64,000 nucleotides of DNA, taken from assembly GCA_020636495.1 (NCBI GenBank), contig JACJXQ010000008.1, positions 2,046,001-2,110,000 on the forward strand. Direction: 5' to 3'. The notes beneath the pieces were generated by a model that saw only the letters and a program-made list of their open reading frames with translations, had not been told where the DNA came from and ran no database searches. A program made the position numbers and the translations under genes. Shown in pieces: positions 34,447-42,116 of the stretch (within the stretch, counting starts at the first letter, position 1; every line of letters starts with the position of its first letter). This DNA is from Chitinophagales bacterium. GTDB lineage: Bacteria > Bacteroidota > Bacteroidia > Chitinophagales > Chitinophagaceae.

Positions 34447-35457
34447 TTATTCAAAAACTGCTGCACCCGGGTCGCTGCCATCAAGCGCCGGTTGCGGACG
34501 TTCTTCATATACAGTCGTCATATTCAGGTCGGCGCAAGGCACTGCCATATAAGAATAGTATAATACACCATTGCGGAAAACCCATACAAACCAGTTCATG
34601 TCTTTGTGGAGATTTTGCTGAACGGTAGCCGGGTTGCCATAGTCTTTTAATTTGTACATGTATACGTAGTAGGCCGGGATCTCTTTTTTGCCCTCGTAAG
34701 CCTGTAACAAGGCACGTACTACCTGGCTCTCGTCTTTGTACGCCTGCCAGCCGTTAATGGGGCCTTGCAGTAAGCCTGCAGTATATTTCTTGCTTATTTT
34801 CCTGAACAATGCCAGGTCGCAGAAATAAACTTCGATATCATCTTTCTTAAGCACTTTTTTGTCAATATTTACTGTGTAAGGGCAGCTGCCTTTAGACTCA
34901 TCTGTTTTTATCGGATCCATATTCACATATGCCATAGCATTGGCAAACTCTCTCTCTCCGCTGGCCACCTTCGATTTTACATAGTCGTACAGATTCAGGT
35001 AAGCCTCTTTTATGATTGCGTCAACCACGTCACTTCCCCAACTCTCATCTATCGCCTTGTACACAGGTGCCGTTATTTCATACAGACTGTACCTGTGTGC
35101 ATCATTAGCAGATAACCTGCTCAATCCCTTGATGTTGTTATACATGGTATTGATAGCCTTCACCTGGTTGTTATAACCATTCATATTGGCTATATCCATC
35201 AGCCCTTTGAACTTTTCCAGGTAAGCATAAAAATTTTCCCTGGACAAATAAGGCAGCAACGATTTTTTGTTAAAACTGTCAAAAGCCTGTAACCTGCTGT
35301 AAAAAAGTTTACCTGTGCTGGCATTGGTCAGTTGCTTTTCCTGTTGTGCTACACTAAAGCTGTTGTTCTTGTATTGATAGTCTACAGCTTCTTTGTTTTG
35401 TGCAATCGAAGCGGTTGAGGCAAGTAATAACGCTATGGATAATATCCTGGTTTTCAT
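34447..35457 (-). CDS. Secreted protein, unknown function
   Basis: 336 residues with a signal peptide (KTRILSIALLLASTASIAQ). The mature part is mostly helical in the first half and mixed later. No motif is recognised; the C-terminal FRNGVLYYSYMAVPCADLNMTTVY region is Tyr-rich. It stands alone, with its own terminator, convergent to the deiodinase-like gene. Confidence 0.65.
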   Translation of the reverse strand: MKTRILSIALLLASTASIAQNKEAVDYQYKNNSFSVAQQEKQLTNASTGKLFYSRLQAFDSFNKKSLLPYLSRENFYAYLEKFKGLMDIANMNGYNNQVKAINTMYNNIKGLSRLSANDAHRYSLYEITAPVYKAIDESWGSDVVDAIIKEAYLNLYDYVKSKVASGEREFANAMAYVNMDPIKTDESKGSCPYTVNIDKKVLKKDDIEVYFCDLALFRKISKKYTAGLLQGPINGWQAYKDESQVVRALLQAYEGKKEIPAYYVYMYKLKDYGNPATVQQNLHKDMNWFVWVFRNGVLYYSYMAVPCADLNMTTVYEERPQPALDGSDPGAAVFE

Positions 35458-35580
35458 AAAGAAAATTTTACGGAATTGATATAAATGTTAACTGCATTAA
35501 AAATATAAAAAACAGGCACATTTTCACACTCCAATATTCATTTAATTAAAACAATAGACAGGAAATTCACTCGCAGTATG

Positions 35581-35612
35581 AAAAAAGCCCGTACAACGCT
35601 TTATGTACGGGC
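35581..35612 (-). terminator. Terminator for frr
   Basis: GCCCGTACA (35587-35595) pairs with TGTACGGGC (35604-35612). On the minus strand a run of six T follows. It lies 26 nt after the frr stop. Confidence 0.88.
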
Positions 35613-35637
35613 TTCTTAAATACTATGTGTCAACCTG

Positions 35638-36201
35638 TTATATGGTCATGATCTCTTTATCCTTGTCCTTACAGTGCTGGTCTACCAATGCAATGTGTTT
35701 ATCTGTCAAAGCCTGCACTTCGGCTTCTGCATCTTTTGCAGCGTCTTCACTAAGGCCCTCTTTCTGCTCTTTCTTTATTTGTTCTATCGCATCTCTGCGT
35801 ATGCTGCGAACGGCTATTTTTGCTTGTTCACCTTCGCCGTTCACCCTTTTTACCAGTTCTTTACGACGTTCTTCTGTTAGAGGTGGTAAAAACAAACGGA
35901 TTATGTTTCCGTCATTTTGCGGATTCAATCCTATGTTCGATGCTATGATCGCACGTTCTATTACTGCCAGCATAGGCTTTTCCCACGGTTGTATGCTTAG
36001 TGTCCTTGCATCGGTCACTGTTACGTTAGCTACCTGGTTCAGCGGTGTGGGGCTGCCATAATAATCTACATTTATACCATCTAATATCTGTGTATTGGCT
36101 TTGCCTGCCCTTATACGGCTTAATTCTGTTTCTAAATGGCTGATGGCCTTTTTCATTTGATTGCCGGCATCATCAATGACCATGTCTGTTACCTCGCTCA
36201 T
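35638..36201 (-). CDS. frr: Ribosome recycling factor
   Basis: 187 residues, the usual length. It splits the post-termination 70S complex with EF-G. Characteristic segments: HLETELSRIRAGKANTQILDGINVDYYGSPTPLNQVANV, IQPWEKPMLAVIERAI, and NGNGEGEQAKIAVRSIRRDA-like (here VNGEGEQAKIAVRSIRRDA). Alone on this strand, it has its own TATATTTG promoter and terminator. It is divergent from the IscA-type gene. Confidence 0.97.
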   Translation of the reverse strand: MSEVTDMVIDDAGNQMKKAISHLETELSRIRAGKANTQILDGINVDYYGSPTPLNQVANVTVTDARTLSIQPWEKPMLAVIERAIIASNIGLNPQNDGNIIRLFLPPLTEERRKELVKRVNGEGEQAKIAVRSIRRDAIEQIKKEQKEGLSEDAAKDAEAEVQALTDKHIALVDQHCKDKDKEIMTI

Positions 36202-36225
36202 AATTATTAATCTGCTTTACGTTGG

Positions 36226-36233
36226 CAAATATA
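36226..36233 (-). promoter_or_regulatory. -7 promoter element for frr
   Basis: The minus strand reads TATATTTG, 24 nt before the frr ATG. No good -33 is present at the usual distance. Confidence 0.55.
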
Positions 36234-36243
36234 AAAATGTTAA

Positions 36244-36260
36244 GGTATAAATGTTATACC
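36244..36260. repeat. 7-bp dyad between frr and the IscA-type gene
   Basis: GGTATAA, ATG, TTATACC: perfect 7-bp arms with a 3-nt centre, just upstream of the frr -7 element. Possible operator. Confidence 0.45.
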
Positions 36261-36334
36261 AATTGTTTTCAATATATTTATTTCACAAATACAGGCTTAC
36301 CATATGCTTATTTGGTTACCGGTACAGGGTGTGG

Positions 36335-36342
36335 TAACTTTG
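36335..36342 (+). promoter_or_regulatory. Promoter (-7 with -33) for the IscA-type gene
   Basis: TAACTTTG (-7) with TTG at 36312-36314, 20 bp upstream. It shows that the start is ATG 36360, not the longer frame from 36222. Confidence 0.7.
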
Positions 36343-36359
36343 TAGAAAATACATACGTA

Positions 36360-36704
36360 ATGGAAACAACGGTAAATGCACCGGTAAAATTTACAGAAGG
36401 TGCGATAGAGGAAATAAAAAGACTGATGAATGAACCTGATTTTATCCAGGGACAATACCTGCGGGTAGGTGTCAAAGGTGGTGGTTGTTCAGGTATGACC
36501 TATGTGTTGGGGTTCGACGAACAGGAAGCGGATGATACTTTGTACGAAATTGACGGTATTCCCGTTATTATGAAGAATGCACATGGATTATATCTGCAGG
36601 GCATGGAGATAGACTTCCAGAAGGGACTTAACGCCCGCGGATTTGCATTCAGTAACCCGAATGCCAGCAGCACGTGCGGTTGCGGTACGTCATTCGCTGT
36701 ATAA
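36360..36704 (+). CDS. Iron-sulfur cluster assembly/carrier protein (IscA/ErpA/HesB family)
   Basis: 114 residues from ATG 36360 (METTVNAPVKFTEGAIEEIK). The three conserved cysteines are in VKGGGCSGMTYVLGF and SSTCGCGTSF, which bind iron or a [2Fe-2S]/[4Fe-4S] cluster for transfer to apoproteins. The longer frame from 36222 extends over the promoter and is rejected. No isc or suf genes are adjacent. A MORN-like secreted protein follows by 12 bp. Confidence 0.92.
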   Translation: METTVNAPVKFTEGAIEEIKRLMNEPDFIQGQYLRVGVKGGGCSGMTYVLGFDEQEADDTLYEIDGIPVIMKNAHGLYLQGMEIDFQKGLNARGFAFSNPNASSTCGCGTSFAV

Positions 36705-36716
36705 CAATATTTGAAT

Positions 36717-37367
36717 ATGGGGTTATTCCGGTTGGTAATTATGTTTGTTATGATATGCTATGCGCAAGTAGTTGCTGCACAGCAGATACCTGATACCAAA
36801 AAGCAAAAACAAAAGCTCAATCAGCTGGATAGTAAGGGTAGAAAAACAGGCATGTGGCTGAATAAGATCCAGGAAAACCGCGGCAACCCTGCTTATACCG
36901 AAATAGGTTCATACTACAATGGTTTGAAAACAGGGCCATGGTATAAAGTGAATATTGAAGGCGACCTCGTTGCCATAGAGAATTTTAAAAAAGACTATTA
37001 CGATGGTGAGGTAAAATACTTTGTAAAGGGCCAGGTGACATGTATTGGCCTGTACAGGGGGCTTAATCCAGATGTAGAAGTAGATACCATCATGGTAGAA
37101 GATCCTGTTACAGGTATTCAACAACTGGTAGCTGTAAGGGCAGATAGGGGGGCTGTGAGACATGGTACATGGCGTTTTTATAACGAAACTACAGGGTCGA
37201 TAGAAAAGGTAGAAGAATACCAGGTAGACAGCCTGATATATGAAGAATACTTCCCGCTGTCAAAAGCTGATAGCCTGTATTATGAACGCAGGAACCAAAA
37301 CCTGCCCCATATGAATAAAAGAACGGACAAGTCAGCAAAGAAACCATTCAGCTATATCAACTATTAA
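36717..37367 (+). CDS. Secreted MORN-like repeat protein
   Basis: 216 residues from ATG 36717 (MGLFRLVIMFVMICYAQVVAAQ, a signal peptide). Repeats of the type 'SYYNGLKTGPWYKVNIEGDLVAIENFKKDYYDGEVKYFVKGQ' resemble MORN or YwqK-like repeats. The function is unknown. It follows the IscA-type gene at once and may be co-transcribed with it. The upstream TTG (36711) is not preferred. Confidence 0.65.
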   Translation: MGLFRLVIMFVMICYAQVVAAQQIPDTKKQKQKLNQLDSKGRKTGMWLNKIQENRGNPAYTEIGSYYNGLKTGPWYKVNIEGDLVAIENFKKDYYDGEVKYFVKGQVTCIGLYRGLNPDVEVDTIMVEDPVTGIQQLVAVRADRGAVRHGTWRFYNETTGSIEKVEEYQVDSLIYEEYFPLSKADSLYYERRNQNLPHMNKRTDKSAKKPFSYINY

Positions 37368-37407
37368 TGTAGCTGGTTATCAGAAATTAATTAACGGCCA
37401 ACGATAT

Positions 37408-38169
37408 ATGAACGGCACCATCATCAGGGTGAACAACCTGGTAAAAAAATACGGAGATTTTACAGCAGTAGATAATTTAAGTTTTGCTGTGCACGAAGGT
37501 GAGATATTCGGGCTGTTAGGCCCTAATGGTGCAGGAAAGACAACTACACTGGAGATCATTGAGACTTTGAGAGAGAAAAACTCCGGCGAGGTGATACTGG
37601 ATGGTATGGATATTGACAAACAGGCACGTGCCGTCAAAAAGATCATTGGTGTTCAGTTACAGGCAGCAGGTTTTTATCCCAACCTTACACTCGTAGAAAT
37701 AATCAGGCTGTTCGGTGGTTTATATAACCAACATGTAGAACCCATGGAACTGCTCGACCTGGTGAACCTGCGCGATAAAGCCAAAAACAAATTCAAACAG
37801 TTGTCAGGAGGGCAAAAGCAGAGGTTCTCTATTGCTACTACGCTCATCAACGAACCTAAGATCATATTCCTGGATGAACCCACAACCGGACTGGACCCAC
37901 AGGCCAGGCGCAATCTCTGGGACCTGATAAGAAAAGTGCGGGAACGCGGTGCAACAGTAGTGATCACCACGCACTACATGGATGAGGCAGAAGAACTCTG
38001 CGATCGGGTAGCCATTATGGATGCCGGAAAGATAATAGCGATTGATACACCCGACAAGTTGATAGACAAACTGGTAGCGAGTGGTTTCACACGTCCGAAA
38101 CCTGTTAAAGAAGCTAACCTCGAAGATGTTTTCCTCAACCTGACCGGTAAAGAATTGAGAGACGAATAA
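37408..38169 (+). CDS. ABC transporter ATP-binding protein
   Basis: 253 residues. Walker A GPNGAGKTTT, signature LSGGQKQR, Walker B IIFLDEPTTGLDP, switch His in VVITTHYMDEAEELCDR. The tail (ANLEDVFLNLTGKELRDE) is of the DrrA/CcmA-like type that usually pairs with a two-component permease. No permease gene lies beside it; its neighbours are a MORN-like protein and, tail to tail with a 2-bp gap, a HerA-like ATPase. Confidence 0.92.
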   Translation: MNGTIIRVNNLVKKYGDFTAVDNLSFAVHEGEIFGLLGPNGAGKTTTLEIIETLREKNSGEVILDGMDIDKQARAVKKIIGVQLQAAGFYPNLTLVEIIRLFGGLYNQHVEPMELLDLVNLRDKAKNKFKQLSGGQKQRFSIATTLINEPKIIFLDEPTTGLDPQARRNLWDLIRKVRERGATVVITTHYMDEAEELCDRVAIMDAGKIIAIDTPDKLIDKLVASGFTRPKPVKEANLEDVFLNLTGKELRDE

Positions 38170-38171
38170 GC

Positions 38172-39710
38172 TTAGAAAAAACTCTTCTTCTTCCTGCGCG
38201 TGCTGGTACTTACACCTAGTGAGCCCAACAAGCTTCTCACGATCATATTGCCTGCAGTACGCATCATGCTTTTTACTACGGCATTGTCAGCAATTGTTTC
38301 CAATGTCGATTTTTCCTCTTCCTGTCTGCGTGTTTTCACTTCAGGCTCTGCTTCTTTAGCCGCCTGTAGTTTTTCCGTTAGTATCTCGTAGGCACTTTTG
38401 CTATCAATAGTACGGTTATACCTGTCTGTCAATCTTGATCTTCTTACCAGTGCATTTATTTCTTCGGTCGTGAGGATATCCATTCTCGACTGCGGAGGGC
38501 AGAGCATAGTAGCTGCCAGCGGAGTAGGGATGCCCTTTTCATTCAGCAGGGTGACCAAGGCCTCACCGGTCCCCAGTTGTGTGATGATCTCGTCAGTATC
38601 GTAGTACTCACTCAAGGGGTAATTCTCCGCAGTTTGCTTGATAGCTTTACGGTCGTTGGCGGTAAAGGCACGTAGCGCATGCTGTATCTTAAGGCCTAAT
38701 TGACTGAGTACTGCCGGGGCTATATCTACAGGGTTTTGTGTCACAAAGAATATACCTACTCCTTTTGAGCGTATCAACTTGATGATAGTCTCCAGTTGAC
38801 TGATCAGCACACTGTTGGCATTATCAAATACCAGGTGCGCTTCGTCTATGAACATCACCAGTTTGGGTTGGTCCAGGTCACCTTCTTCAGGCATATTTGC
38901 ATACAGTTCCGATAGCAGTTGCAGCATGAATGTAGAGAACATCTTAGGTTTGTCCTGGATGTCTGTCACACGCAGTATATTGATCATACCTCTTCCGTCA
39001 TCTGCAATACGCATCAGGTCTTCTACTTCAAACGATGGCTCGCCGAATATATTATCAGCTCCCTGTTGCTGCAACTCTATTACCTTGCGCATGATAGTCC
39101 CGACAGACGAGGTAGAAATTGTGCCGTATTCATCTTTCAGCGCGTCTTTACCTTCGTTGGCAGCCCATTGCAGGGTCTTTTGCAGGTCTTTCAGGTCCAG
39201 CAGCGGCAACTGGTTATCGTCGCAGTATTTGAATAACATAGCCAGTATGCTTTCCTGTGTGCTGTTCAGATCCAGCACTTTGGCCAGTAATACAGGCCCG
39301 AATTCAGTAACAGTAGCCCTCAGCCTCACCCCGGGTTCATTACTCAGCGATAATAATTCAACAGGAAAAGCAGAAGGTTTGAACTCAATGCCCAGTTGCT
39401 TTGCACGTTCGTCAATTTTCGGGTGACCGGGGCTGGCAGCAGCAAGGCCGCTCAGGTCGCCTTTTATATCCATCAGCAATACGGGCACGCTGGCATTACT
39501 CAAGGCTTCAGCCAGTACCTGTAATGTTTTTGTCTTACCGGTACCGGTGGCTCCGGCTATCAGTCCATGTCGGTTCAATGTGCGGAGCGGTACTTTTACC
39601 TGCGCTTCTGCCACTACTTCTCCATTCAGTATGGCGCTTCCGAGTAAAAAAGATCCGCCTTTAAATGTATAACCGTTGATGATCTCTTCTGTAAATTGTT
39701 CCCTTTGCAT
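38172..39710 (-). CDS. HerA-like/DUF853 P-loop ATPase
   Basis: 512 residues from ATG 39710 (MQREQFTEEIINGYTFKGG). It carries Walker A GATGTGKT and Walker B LVMFIDEAHLVF, with the FtsK/HerA superfamily layout (helicase HerA-like, DUF853). The C-terminus is long and basic and ends RRKKKSFF. It may be a DNA translocase or a membrane-linked ATPase; the role is unknown. The longer frame from 39776 is not used. It is convergent with the ABC gene by 2 bp, and the tRNA-Ser lies upstream. Confidence 0.8.
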   Translation of the reverse strand: MQREQFTEEIINGYTFKGGSFLLGSAILNGEVVAEAQVKVPLRTLNRHGLIAGATGTGKTKTLQVLAEALSNASVPVLLMDIKGDLSGLAAASPGHPKIDERAKQLGIEFKPSAFPVELLSLSNEPGVRLRATVTEFGPVLLAKVLDLNSTQESILAMLFKYCDDNQLPLLDLKDLQKTLQWAANEGKDALKDEYGTISTSSVGTIMRKVIELQQQGADNIFGEPSFEVEDLMRIADDGRGMINILRVTDIQDKPKMFSTFMLQLLSELYANMPEEGDLDQPKLVMFIDEAHLVFDNANSVLISQLETIIKLIRSKGVGIFFVTQNPVDIAPAVLSQLGLKIQHALRAFTANDRKAIKQTAENYPLSEYYDTDEIITQLGTGEALVTLLNEKGIPTPLAATMLCPPQSRMDILTTEEINALVRRSRLTDRYNRTIDSKSAYEILTEKLQAAKEAEPEVKTRRQEEEKSTLETIADNAVVKSMMRTAGNMIVRSLLGSLGVSTSTRRKKKSFF

Positions 39711-39763
39711 ATTGCTGCTTCTTGCTGAAAAGATAGTACAAATTGTTGGAAAGGTATATGAAC

Positions 39764-39801
39764 AAATAAGCCTCAAAGCATAGCAGCTTTAAGGCTTATT
39801 T
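39764..39801 (-). terminator. Hairpin terminator after tRNA-Ser
   Basis: AAATAAGCCT pairs with AGGCTTATTT, with an inner AAAGC/GCTTT stem. On the minus strand it lies 9 nt after the tRNA and is followed by T-rich sequence. Also possible as a processing hairpin. Confidence 0.6.
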
Positions 39802-39809
39802 TTATTCTG

Positions 39810-39898
39810 CGGAGAGACAGGGATTCGAACCCTGGATACCCTTTGACAGGTATACACACTTTCCAGGCGTGCCTCTTCAACCACTCGAGCATCTCTCC
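39810..39898 (-). tRNA. tRNA-Ser (GGA)
   Basis: About 89 nt with long variable arm. Acceptor GGAGAGA pairs with TCTCTCC; T-loop GTTCGAATC; the anticodon stem CACGC/GTGTG frames loop CTGGAAA, so the anticodon is GGA (reads UCC/UCU). The 3' end reads G then CA, so the final CCA is not fully encoded. Confidence 0.92.
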
Positions 39899-39929
39899 GT
39901 AAGGGCTGCAAAGCTAACTAAAAATGTGA

Positions 39930-40691
39930 TTAGTTGCCGAAGATTTTCGCTGCATTAGCCGTAGTGGCTTCTGCTACTACAGATATATTCACCTGTTTTA
40001 TATCCGCCAGCCTTTCTGCTATCAGCGGTATATAGCTGCTTTCATTCCTTTTGCCCCTGTATGGGGTAGGAGCAAGGTAGGGGGCATCTGTTTCCAGTAC
40101 TATATGGGCCAGGTCTACTTCTTTCAATACTTCAGGTAGCTTGCTGTTCTTAAAGGTAACCACGCCACCAATACCCATATAAAAGCCCAGTTCCGTTATC
40201 TGTTGTGCCTCCTGCAGGCTGCCGCCAAAACAGTGAAATATTCCTTTCAGCTTACCATTCTGTTTTTTGCGTACTATGTCTATGCAATCCTGCAACGATT
40301 CACGGCTATGGATAACTATAGGCAGGTCATATTGCAGCGCCCAGTCTATCTGTGTTGCAAAAGCTTCTATTTGCTGCTCTTTATAGGTCATGTCCCAATA
40401 GTAGTCCAGGCCTATTTCTCCTATGGCGTAAAACTTATGTTGCGTTAGTTGTTCTGCTGCTATTGCCAGCTCATCTTTATAGTTCTCTTTTATGTAGCAT
40501 GGATGCACGCCCATCATAGGGAAACAGTTTTGCGGGTGTTGTTCCGCCAGTTGCATCATGCCTTTTATGGTGGTGCTATCGCAGTTAGGCATGTACATTT
40601 TGGTTACTCCGGTGTCTATAGCTGTTTGTATATTGTCGTCCGTCGTCAATTGCTCGTCGTACAGGTGTGTATGTGTATCTGTAAATATCAT
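39930..40691 (-). CDS. TatD family metal-dependent hydrolase/deoxyribonuclease
   Basis: 253 residues from ATG 40691 (MIFTDTHTHLYDEQL). Metal ligands of the TatD family: THTH at the start, GEIGLDYYWD, CFGGSLQEA and the late ETDAPYLAPTPYRGKRNES. Family members are 3'-5' DNases or hydrolases. The longer frame from 40736 is rejected. The ATG overlaps the stop of the deacetylase gene as ATGA, so the two are translationally coupled. Confidence 0.9.
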   Translation of the reverse strand: MIFTDTHTHLYDEQLTTDDNIQTAIDTGVTKMYMPNCDSTTIKGMMQLAEQHPQNCFPMMGVHPCYIKENYKDELAIAAEQLTQHKFYAIGEIGLDYYWDMTYKEQQIEAFATQIDWALQYDLPIVIHSRESLQDCIDIVRKKQNGKLKGIFHCFGGSLQEAQQITELGFYMGIGGVVTFKNSKLPEVLKEVDLAHIVLETDAPYLAPTPYRGKRNESSYIPLIAERLADIKQVNISVVAEATTANAAKIFGN

Positions 40692-41329
40692 CTGTTGTTC
40701 GGTAATGCTTTTAAATTCCAGTTCATCTCCCGGCAATAGGCCAGCACTTTAGGTAGTGTATAGCTCATCCTTTCCCATGCTTTATCGCTGTCATGAAATA
40801 CGACAATGCTGCCCGGCTGTATATTTTGCAGTACATTATCTAAGCACTGCTGCGGTGTTAGTTCCGTATCAAAATCCCCGCTCAGTACGTCCCACATATA
40901 TATAGTATACGGATCGTTGCGCATCAATAATGAATTGATCTGCCCGCGGGTAATACGGCCATAGGGCGGCCTGAACATCCTGCTGTCAATATGTACTTCT
41001 GCCTGCCTGATGTTGCAAAGGTATTTGTCTTTCCTTGTGTGCCAGCCGTTCAGGTGGTTTTGCGTATGATTACCTATGCTGTGCCCCTGTTCCAGTAACT
41101 CACTATATATATCCTCATGCGCGGCTACATTCTTACCTATGCAGAAGAAGGTAGCCTTGGCGTTGTATTGTTTCAGTTGATCCAGTACGAAACGGGTAGC
41201 CGTAGGGTGTGGCCCGTCATCAAAGGTCAGGTAAATATCTGCATTACTGTTGCCCGGCGGCATGCGCCACACCAGCCGTTTGAACAACAGGTCTCTCAGT
41301 ATCCAGGATGTTTTTACCCGGTAAGCCAT
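40688..41329 (-). CDS. Polysaccharide deacetylase family protein
   Basis: 213 residues from ATG 41329 (MAYRVKTSWILRDLL). NodB-type motifs: YLTFDDGPHPTATR (metal Asp-Asp), HSIGNHTQNHLNGW (metal His pair), FRPPYGRITRGQIN, and DPYTIYMWDVLSGDFD. The enzyme removes N-acetyl or other acyl groups from a glycan, perhaps peptidoglycan. The longer frame from 41428 overlaps the BatE gene by 65 bp and is not preferred. Its stop overlaps the TatD start (ATGA). Confidence 0.88.
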   Translation of the reverse strand: MAYRVKTSWILRDLLFKRLVWRMPPGNSNADIYLTFDDGPHPTATRFVLDQLKQYNAKATFFCIGKNVAAHEDIYSELLEQGHSIGNHTQNHLNGWHTRKDKYLCNIRQAEVHIDSRMFRPPYGRITRGQINSLLMRNDPYTIYMWDVLSGDFDTELTPQQCLDNVLQNIQPGSIVVFHDSDKAWERMSYTLPKVLAYCREMNWNLKALPNNR

Positions 41330-41363
41330 ATGCAAACCAACAAAAAATGTTCGACTTAATTGG

Positions 41364-42116
41364 TCAGATTTTTTCAACCGTTGCTGTTGCCAGCCAGCCG
41401 GTTCTGCCATCGGGCAGCCGCACTTCATACCAGCCCGCTTCTTCCTTGCTGATGTCTACTTTGGTACCTTCCGGTATCAGGCTAAGGGGTTGAGCGTATT
41501 TAGGTTCGCGCATCATTTGTGCTTCTTCCTGCATCACTATTGCCTGTGTAGCACTGATAGAACCCTGGGCAGATACTATACTCAGTATAATGAATAATAC
41601 ACTTAATGATACCGCAGCCCATGTAGCCTGTACCGGTACATCCAACGTAAGGTAACCTAGCTTTTTTGCTATCTGGTAGCCTATCAGCAGCAGGAAAAGG
41701 AATGCGGCGATGCCTGCGTAAATATTGGCCAGGTTATTCCCGGTCATGCTTTTCCACCATCGTATAAAGAATATTTCGGGCAGGGCCTGTATCCTGTTCT
41801 TGATACGGCTTTGTGTCAGGTACAGGTTGTCTGCGGCCTGCTTATGGCCGGGCTCTGCTTTCAGCGCCCGCTCATAATTCAATATCGCCTTGCTGATAAG
41901 GTTCAGGCGGTAATAGGTGTTCCCCAGGTTGTAATACACTTCTGCATTCCCCGGTTGCAGTTGGGCCAGTTGGTTATAGCAATAGGCCGCGCTGTCATAG
42001 TTCTTTTGTGTGTAATAATTATTCCCTTTCTGCCACCAGTCTTCATAATTACCATTGGCAAAAACACTGATATTCAGCAATATTGCTATACACGTCAGCG
42101 ACAGTCTTATACTCAT
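41364..42116 (-). CDS. BatE-like TPR and SH3 protein
   Basis: 250 residues with a signal peptide (SIRLSLTCIAILLNISVFA). Two or three TPR units (YDSAAYCYNQLAQLQPGNAEVYYNLGNTYYRLNLISKAILNYERALKAEPGHK), two membrane helices (about 130-150 and 165-185) and a C-terminal SH3b (MMREPKYAQPLSLIPEGTKVDISKEEAGWYEVRLPDGRTGWL). This is the BatE design of the Bacteroidota aerotolerance (Bat) genes. It starts within the BatD stop (ATGA overlap), so the two are coupled. Confidence 0.85.
   Translation of the reverse strand: MSIRLSLTCIAILLNISVFANGNYEDWWQKGNNYYTQKNYDSAAYCYNQLAQLQPGNAEVYYNLGNTYYRLNLISKAILNYERALKAEPGHKQAADNLYLTQSRIKNRIQALPEIFFIRWWKSMTGNNLANIYAGIAAFLFLLLIGYQIAKKLGYLTLDVPVQATWAAVSLSVLFIILSIVSAQGSISATQAIVMQEEAQMMREPKYAQPLSLIPEGTKVDISKEEAGWYEVRLPDGRTGWLATATVEKI

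Noticed and set aside
38815..39426. 203-residue open frame antisense to the HerA-like gene
   Set aside because: Ser-rich shadow of the real gene.
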